A stretch of DNA of 64,000 nt from Opisthocomus hoazin. Its lineage: Eukaryota > Chordata > Aves > Opisthocomiformes > Opisthocomidae. Below the pieces are notes generated by a model. The model ran no database searches. It was not told the origin of the DNA and was given only the letters and a program-made list of their open reading frames with translations. The position numbers were made by a program, and so were the translations under genes. The stretch spans positions 9,091,577-9,155,576 of the forward strand of contig NC_134417.1 in assembly GCF_030867145.1 (NCBI RefSeq), written 5' to 3'. This document shows positions 48,401 through 61,500 of this stretch, in pieces (position 1 is the stretch's first letter; each line of letters opens with the position of its first letter).

Positions 48401-51400
48401 GTCTGTGATATTTTATGTCCTCTGCTGGCTTTAGCCTGCAAACCTCAGCCTCCTCTGAGCCCAGCTCCCGCGGCAGCGCATCCCAGACAGAGCCTGCTCA
48501 CTCTTCCGCTGCGACCGGCCGTGGCAGGGGACAGGAGATATATTTAGCTCCGTTCCCAGCTGCCTGGAGGGCAGCATCGCTTACAGCCTGTGACTCCCGA
48601 CTTCCCCCAGCGTGGTGTTGGAAGCAGAAATGCTGCCGCTAGCTCAGTCTCTTCACACAAGCCAGTCAATCAGGCAGCAAAAGCAGAGGTTCGGAAAGAG
48701 AGCGTGGCAATGCGGGCGCCGTCCGCACACACGGAGTTTGTCGCCGAGCTGGAAAACGCTGCTGGAGTACGGCTGCGCTCCCGCCTGCACTCCTTCCCCC
48801 CGCACTTGGGCAGGCCACAGGTATGATATGAAAGCCCAAGGATGACTGAAATGACTGCTATGACCAAACATATATAACATAAAGGTGCAGAAAAGAGAGT
48901 GTTACACACAGGGCGAGAGTTGCCATGACACGAGCCTCTGCCCAACACACTTCCCTATTTAAAAAAGAAAAAAAAAAAAAAAATCAACATAATCTTTGTG
49001 TCATTTTGCAGAGATGGGTTCACTGTCTGAACTTTTGGCTCTGTTGGTATTGTTAGCCTTGACTTGGTTTGACTGCTTACTTCTCTTTGGGGTCTCTGTC
49101 TATCTGCAGTCCGAGCCAGAATTTGCTTTCTCACATAGTTACGCAGCAGGCAGATGGAAAATTCGTAGCAGAAATGGCCTCTGGGTGTCCATGTTCACTC
49201 CAGACAACAGAGCACTCTAAAATGGGAGTGAAAATACTCTTATTGCTTATCTTTCTAGAATCGATTCGCAATGAATTGCTAACAGACTTGAATTCTGCAC
49301 AGGCCTCATAATCCCAAGTTTAGGCCGTAAACGACATTTCAGTTTGAAGAAGGACCTATCTGCCACCTTACCTCGAGGCATGAGGCACTCTACAGAGCAC
49401 GGCATCACAAAATGCATCCGACCTAAACTGAGCACTGTCATTACTTCAGAAGGAGAAATGGAGAATACAACACCAGAAATGTAGGCATTCCTCAAACAAA
49501 GCTTTCTAAAAGAATTAGCGTTCCTGGCAGAAACAAACAGGGACAGGCGGAGAGGCAAAGGCCGAAGAAGTGCTGGCAGCAGGCACTGAGGGCTGAGCAG
49601 GGTACGGCTCCTGGGCTCCACCGCCCTGCCTTCCCTGGTGAGACAGACCACTGCTTTCCCTCCATGGAAAGCCAGTTCAAAGTGAGCAGAGAAGGGAAGA
49701 GATGGGATACAAAGGGGAGTTTATGCTAGAGCAGACAGCAGGAAAAGGACAGGAAGGAAAACAAGGCTGGAGAAAACAGGGAAGGGTTGTAAGAAAGTGG
49801 TAATGAGAGTATGGGTGAGGGGCAGCCCATGCAGAAATGGAAAGCAGAAGGAGTTGAAAGCTGTGGATAACACTACTGAAACTATTCCTCTCCAAATGGC
49901 GTGGAGACTGCATCTGGAAGGACCTCTTCCTTCTTCCTCCCTCCTGCAAAAAATCTCTGCCTCCCGCAGGGCGGCTCCCCGTTTTTCGCCCTGCTCCCTG
50001 CTCCCGAGGGGATGCTGGAGGCAGGAGGGGCTGCCGGCACTCCCGCCGCCAGCCGCCACCGACCGCTGCCCCAGTGCTCTTGGCAGCCCTCCTGCTTGCC
50101 CAAGCTGTGCAGAGGGGGAGATGCGTGCCAGAGCCCGGGAGGACCTCACTCCTTCTCCTGGCCAGGATCACCTTGGAGCAGACAGGGAGCAGTAAGCACT
50201 TTCACTCCTGTTTACTTGTGCCACACTGTTACTGCTTGCCCTCCCATATAGGGCCTTCTGCAGCTGTAGAAAGTAATTCTTTTTAAAAATTACAAAAAAA
50301 CCCTCAACAACCACATATCTCCCATCAGTACCTTCTTATAAGCAAATACAGTACTTGTCTCTTCATTAAGGAACAGACGAAAAACCGAGGCTTCCTCCCT
50401 CTCTACGCACCCCTTCACTTGTCTGTCACTTTTTTCCTTTTACCCAAGTAATATGCAGATATTTGGAATCTCAAATTTCTTCCATTCTTTAGGAGAAAAC
50501 TGGATGCTCCAACTCAGCTGTAATATTTGGGGCAACCTTACCAGCACAGGATGTGAAGGCTGCTGTGCTGATTAGCACATGGCAGGACAAGTCAACCAAC
50601 AGCAAATCCTTGTATCTCCCAGCTCATTCATCCACCCCTCCCAGTGTCCCAAAGGGCCTGGTCTCAATTTAGAGTACTTAGTACAATTTACAGTAAAAGT
50701 GTTTTATGTTGATAGTTTTTTTCCCAGATGAGTCCTACCGGGAGCATGGCCAGGTCTTATTAAAGCACACCTCTGAGCCCTGTCCTGTGCCCTCAGGGAC
50801 AGCTGTGCCCAGGCTGAAGCACATCACCAACTGCCCCAGCCTTGCTTCTAGCACCACTGCCCCCAGCACCCCGGCAGAGAAGCCAGGCAACGCAGAAATC
50901 ATCCCTTTTGTAATGTCTCACTTCCCTGCTTGCCTTGGCTTCCAAACACATCCAGCCTGGTATTTTGAGTTCCCCCCCTCCTCCAGAAGAGCCCTGCCTG
51001 TCAGAGGTGAGTTCTTTCTTCTGCTGCTTCCCACCTGGAAAATGATGTGCAGGAACCTCCCCACCCACAGCCATCACCTGTTAGAATTTAAACAAACTTT
51101 ATTTGTCACTGATTTTATTTTAAAGCATGACGCCAGAGTTGTAACAGCAAAGAGAACTCCCCCTTTCTACATCTGAAAAGAAATAGCTGTTTCCACAGCG
51201 CTGAGCCAGCGAGGCAGGGGGATTCCTTTAAACTTCAAAAATGCAGGTGGCCCCATGAAAGCAGTCCGAGCTTCCTTACATGCTTATAACAGAGGACACC
51301 CCAAAGTACTCTGCCGAATCCAGGCCTCATGCACAGTTGTTATGAGCAGTTACAGAGCATAGGAAAAAAGGGGAAGAGAAACGAATTGTGCTTCTGGGTT

Positions 51401-54400
51401 TCACCAATATAGTTATTTAAATATTCCGACCAGCTACCCATGAGCCACCACTGACTATGGTTCATGCAACAGAATCAAGGTTAAAGCCACTCAATATCCC
51501 TCTGCTGAAGGCACAGCGATCCGCGTACTCCGTTGCTCCCTAAGCATTACCTGGGAGTCGGAGAGCAGAAGAGAGAACCCCTTAAAAGGCTGCTGCAAAG
51601 AGACAGGTAATAAAAGGGATTTCTCTATCTATGCTCGATCTCACAAGTAGCACAGGGCTTACAAACGCAGTAAAGGAGCTGACATGAGGAAGAGCATTTC
51701 AGCTGGGAGGGGGAGTTTAGTTTCAGGGCAGACTGTCCACGAACATTTTGGGATCTCCATCACAGATTGATTTGAAGAGGTTTGAAAAACTTCACTCAGA
51801 TATGATGTAAGTGCAGCTGACCCTGCCTGGGACTGAAGGATGAACAACATAATTTCCTGAGGTCCTAGTCTTTCCACTTTTATGCCAGGTTTAAACATAA
51901 TTGTTAGAATATACATTACTACACAACATTTTTTACATACTAATTACTTTCATCATCAGTCACACAGAACTGTCATGCTAAATGGTGCGGTTTTCCTCGT
52001 ATTAACCCAATCAGAATGAATCAATGTTTTATTACCATATTTAAAAATAATTTATAGCATTTCACTGCCTTCTGCAGTACCTTTTTTGCCAGCAGAACGT
52101 TCTTGTCATTACCAACATAACACTCTGCGTCAGTCCTTACCAAACAAGAACTGATTGCCCAAGCCAGCTTTTCCTCTGAGAACAAGGACCACCTTGTCAC
52201 TGACAAGAGACACCAGAAAAAAATCCTCCTTCGCCCTGAATGCAGCTGTCACCTTACAAACCCAGCCAGTTCTTTGTTCTTTTTCCCAGAATATTCCTTT
52301 CTGGCCATATTGTCAGATTGTTCTTTCAGAGCTGTTATCCAGCATAATACTCACCTAGGACCATGTCCCAAGCCCTCCTGAGCAATCAAAAAGAACACAT
52401 TATTTCACCTGAAACTCCTGGGAAGATGTTCCTCTGTGATTTGTCATTGTGGGCTCCGCTCAGCTAAGGCTGACTTCTCGCTGTTAGCTTCCAGAAGGAC
52501 CCCAATTCGTGATCTCCACAAGGCAGGGAGACTTACACAGCTGTTGGCAATTTATTCATGCAAGATCCTGGTCCAGAGAGCAGCACGCTGTAATGAACTG
52601 GTCACCCTGTGTAACTAGAGTTTCTATATTCAGCAATGTTTTTTACAACAGACACACAAAATTCATCTTTGCAAGAAAAACCACTGGCACTCAGAAGACC
52701 TTAGCAAGTTTCTATTCTCCACTGCAGAATCTAGTGTGTAATGTATGTATTGGGTTTGGAGCAAACAGCTCCAGAAGAGAGGAGAATTCTCAGCAGGAAT
52801 TTTAAAAGATGACAGAAGGGCAAAGTAAACTTTAAGATACATTCTGTTCCCCCCACCAAGTTTCCTTTCAGCATTAGAGAGCAGCAACCTTAACCCATTG
52901 ATACACAGGGGTAACCAGTTTTTTTCAATATGGATATGTACACCAAAATGTTCCCTACCTCATGTACCTGGACTGTATTTAAAATGAACAACTACAACCG
53001 CTGGCAAAAATCCTTGGCTAAACTGCTAACTATTCCCCGGCTTACTGGGGCATTCCACACCAGCCACAAGTTTGTTTTCAGTGTGTCCTTTCCACAAAAG
53101 TTGGGCAAATATTGCAGTGTACTGGGAAAGAGGAGTGCAAATAAGATGTTATTTATTTCTAGATGGCCAAGAGATTAGCTTTGAACTATTTTATAGCATT
53201 CTTTGTGTTCAAACATCTGGTTACAAGAGCTGCTAAGTAAGTAAATAAAAAGATAAGGTTAAGTGGACTAGGCAATGGAACTTGAAATAACTATAATTTA
53301 TGATAATGTATATTGCTGGTCTTCCTTAGGGTTCACTGAACAGTAATTTCAAGAATAGCTTCTTCCTTTCCCTTAGCCTGGGTCTCATTAGTCATGTTCC
53401 AAGGCAACAGGTTTCCATGACAGCAAACATTAAGTCTCTTGCAGCACAGCCCGTTATTTCTGCTATAAAGGCTTTCACTACTACACTTCAACCTAGACCA
53501 GCTATCTGCCTGAAAAAAATTCCCCAAAAAATCCTAACAGACATTTAAATCATCAGCTGTAGTTTATTTGTACTATGATCTTACTAAGGCACACGCATGC
53601 TAATGAATTTAGTAAGAATGTCGTCACAATTCCCCAGAAGAATGCTTTTACCTGGTATGAGCTCACAAGTTCTTGGCAGCTATCTAAAACAAAAATACAA
53701 TGATGTAAGTGATGATGCAGACTCCATGCTCATAAAGGCATCAGGTAATGAAAAGCCCACCATAGGGATTAACTGCAGAATTGAGACTGTTGGGTTAGTC
53801 AATTTATGTAGAGTGAGAGCAACATCTTTTTCATTTTTTAACACGTTTGCAGTAGAGCAGAACGTAATGAACAGACATGGATAGGAGTTTTCTCTCTTTA
53901 TGGACTATATTGAGCCTTGTTATTTTGAGGACACTGTTGACTGAATGTCTCTGGGTACCTTTGAAAGCCTCACTCACACTGTTAAACTCTTCTAATCTTT
54001 TCTTATAAACCATTCCCTCCCGACCCCTAATGTACCGTTACTGCATGCTGTATTACTCCAACACAGCACAGTGCTAGGCAGAGGATAAAAAATGCGTTAT
54101 CTATTGGAAGGACTGTAAAATAAATGAAAAAAATAGTAATTCATCATTTCGTAAGTACAGCATTACTCTGTCCAACGTAAAATCAGACACAGAACCACAC
54201 CTACACTTTACAATAAGTTTCCCACCTGGGTTTCTCAAAGTTCAGGGTTTTTTTTTGCAGCAGCAGCTAGGGAGAGGTGTTGAAGATTCAATTTCAGTGG
54301 CTTTTTGTTAAACAAAGGCTGATAGAAGGCAACCCAAATGCCAATTTTCCTACAGTTATTTGTAAGAGTTGACACCTTTTAATGAGCCACAACACTCAGA

Positions 54401-55690
54401 AATGAATGATAAATTATAAAAATTCATGAACCCTGTGAGATCCTGCCACTCTTGCCTCTCACTCATGATGATCTGTCATACTTTCAATATTACTTTTGAC
54501 ATTATTACACTTATTTTTATCCCAGTCTAATGTCTGTCTCTCTCTTCTTAATTGCCATAATATGTTCAAAGATGTCACAACTCACAAGTTGCACATAGTT
54601 GCATGACAGAGAATCAGCCCTGTCACAACTGGTAAGCAGTAAGATCACAGTAAAAATCCTCCAGGCAGAGGTGCTAATAAGAAAATCAAGCAGCTTTTTG
54701 CTAGATGCAGCTGGCGAAAGCAAGGAAGGAAATCTAGGCCAGCAACATGACCATGATTAAGGGTTATTTTAGTAAATGCAATTTTGCAAACTAGGGCATA
54801 TGTGCTTGAAGCTTGCCAGCAAGGTGAGAGTTTAGGTAAGTGCAAAAGATGTTAGTGAGATTGGGAAAACTCTTAAGGAACCTGCTTTCTAACACTTTTT
54901 TAAATGGTAATTTCATAAAGTAATCTCAGAAAACTTTACATTGAGCATTGCCTAGAATAGTTAGGCAGGTTGGAAAGAGAAACATGGACAGCAAACGCAA
55001 AAGAAATGGGCAATGCTTCAGAGAGATTTGTGACTATATATAAAGATATATATATCTCCTGCTTTAAGAAAAACCAAAGAACTAAGATATCAAGAGAGAC
55101 ACAAATCTTCTGATGAGCTATACTCCAGCAGTGCACTAGTCCTGTTGACAGCAGTGGAATTCTATAAAGATGCTGGAGGTACAGGCATTTTGACACAGTG
55201 CCCTAAAGGTAACCGGACAATAGCTGGGTTTCATTTGGGCTTCTTCCCCTTGGAGGAAGAGTCCAGCTGAATGCGGTTATAAGCTGTTGAGCTGAATGCC
55301 ATTATAACACCACTCAGGTGAGCGACTCCTTTCTCACTGAAGGTTGTAAGAAGTATAAATACAAGTTTTATGTTTCAAACCAATCTGTTCTTCAGTGTGG
55401 TATGCATACAGACTGACACTTGCAGAAGTCACATTAATTAACGCTCCCCTGCCTACACTGTGTAGCCCATGTATAGGCAAAAGCAACCCAATTCTGTAGA
55501 AGTTTCTTAGAGCGCAAATGAATATAATTCAGCACTTCTTTAGAGTGCTTAACACATACTTTCTATCCAACTTTGTAGCACAAAGGCAGCTGGCACAACA
55601 AGCACACCATATTCCAGTGACCTTTTGCACTGAGGCAAGAAAACCATACTAATTCCTTCACACATTTCAAGTTGACACTTGACAATGCTA
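48401..55690. other. Intergenic DNA downstream of AP1S3
   Basis: No supported gene. Two GC- and CpG-richer patches, at about 48,440-48,830 and 49,930-50,190, stand out from the AT-rich surroundings and could be unrecognised promoters or regulatory islands. An A-rich homopolymer lies at 48,961-48,983. Frames near 49.7-50.2 and 50.7-51.2 kb reach about 160 codons but lie on both strands in GC-rich DNA and show no family resemblance. Confidence 0.5.
48961..48983. repeat. A-rich homopolymer tract
   Basis: Six A, one G, then sixteen A. No recognisable retroposon body precedes it. Confidence 0.85.
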
Positions 55691-55696
55691 TTTATT
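55691..55696 (-). terminator. AP1S3: Candidate polyadenylation signal of AP1S3
   Basis: This is the first canonical AATAAA on the minus strand downstream of the AP1S3 stop codon, with a TGTGTG motif shortly after it. It implies a 3' UTR of about 2.2 kb. A variant CATAAA at 57,610-57,615 could end a shorter transcript. No sequence feature decides between them. Confidence 0.35.
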
Positions 55697-57910
55697 TCAG
55701 GCGCTATATTGATATGGCTGGCATAAGTACCCCTAGCTAATATATTCTTTTTTTCCATTAGCAATTCTTCTTCACTTGAAATAAGAGAGAAAGATGTCCT
55801 ACAGCTCTTCTTAGAATGACTGAAAAGACAGGCTTATGATATCCTTATTCATACCAAGAAATCTTCTTTTTGGAACTCCTATTTTGATACACTCCAGAAT
55901 TCAAGCAACATGACAATTATGAGTCACAGAGATCACAGCAAGGCTCCAAAAAAAAGAGTAAAAGCAAATGAAACTACTGATGATTTCACTGAATAGAAGT
56001 CACTTACTTAAGTAAAGAGTGGAAAGAGCCACTTTGCAAATTCTGAAGTGGCTTCTTAATCAATTAAACACTCCAAAAAACTTCATTTCAAACCATGAGA
56101 AAATATTACACAACTCATACAATTTCATTAACTTACTACTAAATTGAATGTCTTCAGAGCTATTAAAAGCCCTTCAGCAATTTCACTATTTTTTCAATGC
56201 TGAAAGTATGCCTTTGACATCAATACAGAGAAAACAGATGGATAAAGTAATTATAAAAAAGAGCAGCATGACGCTATGAACCAGCTTGTCACAGTTTTAC
56301 TAACAGACTAGATAACATAGACAGAAAAGTGGATTGACAATTAGCACAGTTGTCATGTTCTGTCAAAGTGCTACCCTCAAAAAAAACCCCTCAAAACCCC
56401 TCCCTGGGAAGATACAGACAGACTGGGAAGGCAGCAACAAAAAAATCAGACGCAGCATGCAGGACATTTCAAGATGAGAAAAATCCCTGAAGGAAAATAC
56501 TGACTGTACATCCTAGCAATCAAAGAAAATACATGTTGAAGGGAAATGCAAACCAATGCTCGGATCATTCCGGCACATTTGTCTGATAACTTACCTATTT
56601 TTTGTATAGGATAATTTCATGATTTCACAAAGAAAAAATACCTAGCTATGAGTCACAGGCCACGATCAATAGAGTTTCTCTGAGCTTTGAACTCTGTTAA
56701 AGGAGGAAATAATCTCTCCAAGGAAGCCAGTTCAGTCAGTTCATAGACTCCAAATCGCACTGACAGAAAGACAAGCGAGTTAATGCACCGGGCTCCCCAC
56801 ACGCAGCTACAATGTTTTTATGACACAGTAAGATGCAGAGAACAGCTGATTCTTCTCCTCTCTACTATTTTACCCTTTTTCCCTTTGTGTGGCTTATGAA
56901 GTTATAAAAGGTTGATTCAATTGTCCAACCTTCACAAAAATGGGCCATGTACAACTACTAGAAAGCTGATGATCCCAACAGGCGTGTGAACTGGGGACTG
57001 GAAAACTCCACCTGGAAAGATGGTTATTGGTGGATACAGAGCCAAAAGATACACGAGATGGTCTTCACCCTAAAATCCCCAAGACTAATTTCTTCTCTTC
57101 AGGATACCTCCTGCTCTCAAGTTGCATGCTTCCAAAAGTTGTAGCCTTTGTCCAGGTGCAGGGGATCCAGGAAAGGCATAGGAAAATGAGGAGGAAGACA
57201 GGAACAGGCCACCCGCATGCAGCAGCAAAAAGATTTCATTAAACCTTGGAGCAGCCTACCGCGAGGCAGCACAGTCCTCCAGATTAAATGGAGTTCTGGA
57301 GTGTGCTCTAACAGCAGCTGGAGCAGTCTTAGCAGACTAGAGCAGCAAATAAAAGCAAAACAGTGAAAGAAAGGGGCTGGTCCAAAAGGAAGCATACTTC
57401 TTCTTATACTAGATGGGTCAATCTTCTCAAAACAAGCTTGTGAGAAATCAGGGCCCACAACAATTTGGCTTTTAGAAAAAAAGTTATTATTAGAGCAGAA
57501 TAATCATTACATTCAAAACAATGGACATTTGTACAAAAGTAGAGTCATATGGTCAGCAGTAGACCAAAACTAGTAAAAATACCTCTTCAAAGTACTGTCA
57601 GAGTAACATTTTATGATGACAAAACCCGTAGTTAAAAGGCACGATACAAAACAAGTGTTTAGTCCAGCAAGAAGAGAAACTAGATCAAGGGTAATAACAA
57701 TTCTGAGAAACTCATATGCAGAGTAACGCAAGCACAGAACTGTTAAATCCTCTGCTACATTAGCTGACCTTCATCTTCACCGTTATACAAACGAACCGCT
57801 TTAGTTACAGGGTTTTGGTATTTCTCTGAGGATCTGGCACATTGGGAAGCAATTTCAGGAAGTGCATTTTACAGGTGCGTACAGCAGTTCCTCTCCAGGT
57901 AGTTTTAACA
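55697..57910 (-). other. AP1S3: Presumed AP1S3 3' untranslated region
   Basis: This minus-strand DNA follows the AP1S3 stop codon and contains no canonical AATAAA or ATTAAA before 55,696. It is AT-rich with no further coding signal. Its assignment as 3' UTR is inferred from the absence of earlier signals. Confidence 0.4.
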
Positions 57911-57946
57911 TTAAAATGCAGGCTTGTTCATGTACTCTTCCACTGT
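57911..57946 (-). CDS. AP1S3: AP1S3 terminal coding exon (exon 5)
   Basis: The acceptor TCCTCCAG ends at 57,947, preceded by a long T-rich tract. The coding part is eleven codons, [11 protein letters not shown], then TAA at 57,911-57,913. It was found by its match to the family C-terminus and by reading-frame continuity with exon 4. Confidence 0.9.
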   Translation of the reverse strand, partial: TVEEYMNKPAF

Positions 57947-60900
57947 CTGGAGGACAAAAAAAAAAGGAAGAAACAGTTGATACATTATGGAATGGTATAG
58001 TAATATTCAAACAAACCCTCTTTTCCTCTTTGAAGACAGTTGTAGTTTTGCATGGAATTAGATCAGATTAATTACAATGTAGAAATAATTCTGCTTTAAA
58101 AACCTTTAACGGCTTTTTAGAATCTGGTCTTCAAACCATGACATACCACGTTGTGGCTAAACTCATCATGTCTAGCTGGCCTTTGTACATAGCTGGCCCA
58201 GTTTCATGTGCAAACGCCAGACCACTTTGAAAAGCTGTTCGACCGGCACAGCATAACCCTAGCTAGTTCCACCAGCATGCTGTTTCCTTTAATATTAGAA
58301 TGGATCCTTCACTACCTAAGAAAAAATGAAGTAAATCCATCACATTCAACTGTTTTTGCAATTCCTGGCTCAACAGTACAAGTTACAGAAGAGAATTCCT
58401 GCAGGGTTCTGAATAAAGGTTACGTATCTGTGCCCTGCAGAAAAACTACACAGGTGTTTATTTATGAATGGAAGTGGAGTTTGCCAGCACATACTCTTTC
58501 CAATTTTAAATGTTAATAGTAGATCATCTGTTTCCAATATATTAGTGAAACAGAATAGATTTTTCTGTATTTATACTATATAAATATCTTAGATATGTCT
58601 TAAACTGTTTCTTAATACAATCTCCAAGAAATTCTAGCAGTTCAACTGCAAGAGAGCCTCCCGATGATACTGCAAGATGCAAGAGGGTTGCACTGAAAGC
58701 TGATGCAACTGCTACCTTAATTGCATTGTTGTACCTATTGAAACTGAACTTAAGACACATTTGGATAATTAACCACCAGAAGTGTTTAGCTGTATTTTAA
58801 GCTCCTGTCAAACAAGGAAGATGCAGGAAGACGTGGTGTTTGCCTTTTGCCTTCCTGTGCCTTACCTCCTGCAACATGTCAGAGTCTTCTATGGCTTTCA
58901 CTGCAGACCTCTTTGAAGTTTCTTGTACTTCTCCACCAATTATAAACTCATCAAGAATAAAATAAGCTTTTTCAAAATTAAAGATAATATCCAGCTCACA
59001 CACCTGCCAGAACAAAAGGACACCCAACATTTAAATAACTTTTACAGCATTATAAGCACTAGTGGGCCAAAAGTTAAGATGATCAAATGGACTCAACATA
59101 TGGACTCTTGTGGCAGGTAGCAGGGTGAAGAAACATACCGCTTATTTTGTAATACTGCAGCTTCCGCACCTATTGTCTCCACGTATATAGCCTAGATTTA
59201 CAGCAAAAATATTCCACTTACTACGTTTTATATGATACAGTACTTCCACACTGGTTTTCAGAGAACAAAGCTGACTTCCTAGCCTACTAACCTTATAATA
59301 GGTCCTATACAGCGCTTGTAATATGGGTTACATATGTTCACACACAGTTTCACAGAGCAAGACAAATTCCCTGTCCCAGTGACCCTACAGTCACCAACCG
59401 CTTTTTTGTTTTGAGGTGGTACAAATGTGAGTCATGGCACAGAGATTTAAATAAGAGATGAATTAAGGTAGTGGCAACAATTTCAAGAATATTTCTAGAA
59501 AAGGTGGGTTTCTTGTAGTATTTAAAGACTTATTGAAAGACTTATTTGGACCTTCTTCGGGTATTTTCTTCAAAAACCCCACACTATCTTTTTCCTCTTT
59601 ATATGTCCTTAATTCTTACACAGTATTATGAAACAAACAAAACTAGTATGTCTAAAGATGTCAGGAGGGAGAACTAAAGAACCGTCACCCTGGGATGGGG
59701 GTTTAAGTAATTTTCCTCAAGCTTTCCCCTTGACGTCTGTTCTGAGAAAGATACACAAAGCATTAAGATTAATTTCTGGGGGGCAAAAGGATGGAAGAAA
59801 AATCTCACGATAGTTTCAGCACTATTTTATAAAATATTGTGATAATGAATTTCACTCTGGATTAAGAGAGGTTAGGGAGCAAGTGGTGCAGATGAAAACA
59901 AGAAGCAAAACAGCTACAGATAACTCTTCATTTATCAGACAGTCAGGAATATAGTTCACGGCAGAAAGTAAAACCTACATTTCCAAAGTATCTGTCCAGA
60001 AGCTCTACGTATCGATGAACGACCTCTAGTGTCAGGAGCTCATTATCCTGGTCCTCTATTGCACAACAGAAATACAAACTAGCATACCTAGGGAAACAAA
60101 GGCAGAAAGGTGACAGTGAACAGCCGGATCCTCAGTGCTCTGCTCATATCTTAGAAGCTATACAAATGACTGTTAATGTCTATCTTGTCCTTAAAAATAA
60201 TAATTTTCTTTCATTCTTGTCATGTCCCAGAGAACACTTAAAAAGATCAGATAATTTAAACAACTTCTTAATTTAGTTAAGAAAACAAACTCCACCCTTG
60301 GCAAAGTGGGATACCTCCAACAATGGTCTTAATAAAACAAACAGTAAGTCAATAGTACTTTAAAGGTCTCACTCACCTGCTGCAATAGCACTGCAGTCAG
60401 TGGGGTTAATTAAACTGTAGCATGAGTTACTGCTCTTTATTGAAAAATAAAAATAAAGGCAAAAATAAAGGTGGAAGGTGTTACATCTCAGCAAGCCTGC
60501 TGGCTACCAGATGACTGGCAGTGTTTTACATAGGGCCAGAAAGCATGAAACTGCTTAGACCAAACAATCTTTGTAACTTGCAGCAAAACTTTATGTTTAA
60601 ATCAACCCAAGACGGGAGTAACGATCTACCTCAACTCTCCGGTGCGGTGGCTGGAGCCCCAGCTTGTCACAGCATCTGGTCAGATGTTTACATCCACCAC
60701 TTCACAGCGGGGAACTCAATTTTTACTAAACGGGAGGTGCTGTTTAATTTGTACAGTGTGCTATACACCTTAAGGCTAATTTTGTTTGCTACAATTTTAC
60801 AAGAATTAACAGGCAGTTAATGCTAAGCACTGTGTAACTCTGGAACAGGGATGTGTCTGGAAAAGGAAATGGGAATTAACGCTTTCAGAAACAACAAATA

Positions 60901-61500
60901 TTTCAAAAACAAAATTTGACTAAATGTTGAAAGTGCCTCAGAACAGCTCCTGCGACCTCCCGGAGAGCCTGATAAAGCCCAGCAGACGTCTCAGCAGGCT
61001 GCGTTGGGGAATTAGAAGGAGCAGTGAAGCCTAAAGCCTTCTAACAGAATTTCAACTACTAATACTTATTAGGTTACTCCCATTTTTCTTATTTGACAGA
61101 TTGTGCAAGTATTTTTCACCCCACAATTTACCCTGCTAATTTATCCAGGGACACTGTGCTGTTAGAAACCGTTCGACTGCCGACCGCAGGCTCCTACTGG
61201 CTTAATCTAGCACTTAGGGTTTTGTTTGGTGTTTTTCTTAATGCGAGCCTTTATTTTTCCTCTTCTAGCACGTGTTACTTACATGAATAGTAATTACATG
61301 TTCTCATAAAATTACTCACACCTTTTGTAAACAAGCTTGAGATCTTTCCAGTCAACAAAACTACTTGTTTTTTGATTGCGAGACAAAATAATCTGAACAA
61401 TTTCTCGAATGATCTTTTTCTTCTCTTTATCAGGTAGCGTCGTATACCATTTCTGAAGCCTTAATTTCCCCTGCCGACTGAAGAGCAGTATAAAGTGTAT
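57911..61500 (-). CDS. AP1S3: AP-1 complex subunit sigma-1C (sigma-adaptin), exons 2-5
   Basis: The small sigma subunit belongs to the heterotetrameric AP-1 clathrin adaptor, which sorts cargo at the trans-Golgi network and endosomes. The coding region joins, on the minus strand, 61,322-61,500, 59,979-60,087, 58,866-59,003 and 57,911-57,946. All borders inside the window are GT-AG and phases match. The pieces encode residues 2-154, and adding the initiator Met from an off-window exon 1 gives 154 residues, the length of human AP1S3. The fold is longin-like; hallmarks are [13 protein letters not shown] near the N-terminus, [17 protein letters not shown] in the centre, and [19 protein letters not shown] in the C-terminal half. 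The tail EEYMNKPAF and linkage to SCG2 single out AP1S3 from AP1S1 and AP1S2. The gene is 5'-partial in this window. Confidence 0.95.
57947..58865 (-). other. AP1S3: AP1S3 intron 4
   Basis: A 919-nt intron with donor GAG|GTAAGG and acceptor CTCCAG. No other feature is recognised inside it. Confidence 0.85.
58866..59003 (-). CDS. AP1S3: AP1S3 coding exon 4
   Basis: 138 nt, 46 codons, residues 98-143, in phase 0 at both ends. It encodes the conserved block [20 protein letters not shown] followed by [10 protein letters not shown]. Acceptor TTCTGGCAG, donor GAG|GTAAGG. Confidence 0.95.
59004..59978 (-). other. AP1S3: AP1S3 intron 3
   Basis: A 975-nt intron with donor AAT|GTAGGT and acceptor CTGGCAG. 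No other feature is recognised. Confidence 0.85.
59979..60087 (-). CDS. AP1S3: AP1S3 coding exon 3
   Basis: 109 nt. It completes split codon R61 and encodes residues 62-97, including [18 protein letters not shown] and [12 protein letters not shown], central to the sigma-adaptin fold. Acceptor TTTCCCTAG, donor AAT|GTAGGT. Confidence 0.95.
60088..61321 (-). other. AP1S3: AP1S3 intron 2
   Basis: A 1,234-nt intron with donor AAG|GTGTGAG and acceptor CCCTAG. Nothing else is recognised inside; a 99-codon frame at 60,521-60,820 on the opposite strand looks like chance. Confidence 0.85.
61322..61500 (-). CDS. AP1S3: AP1S3 coding exon 2
   Basis: 179 nt, encoding residues 2-60 plus two bases of codon 61. 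It begins [19 protein letters not shown], the N-terminal strand and signature of sigma adaptins, and includes [17 protein letters not shown]. The acceptor TTTACCCTAG ends at 61,501, so exon 1 supplies only the initiator Met to the protein. Confidence 0.95.

Noticed and set aside
49677-50251. Overlapping frames up to 164 codons on both strands
   Set aside because: Open frames on both strands reflect GC-rich, stop-poor sequence; no motif or homology is recognisable.
50706-51176. 156-codon plus-strand frame
   Set aside because: No signal peptide, domain or repeat pattern; length is within chance expectation for this composition.
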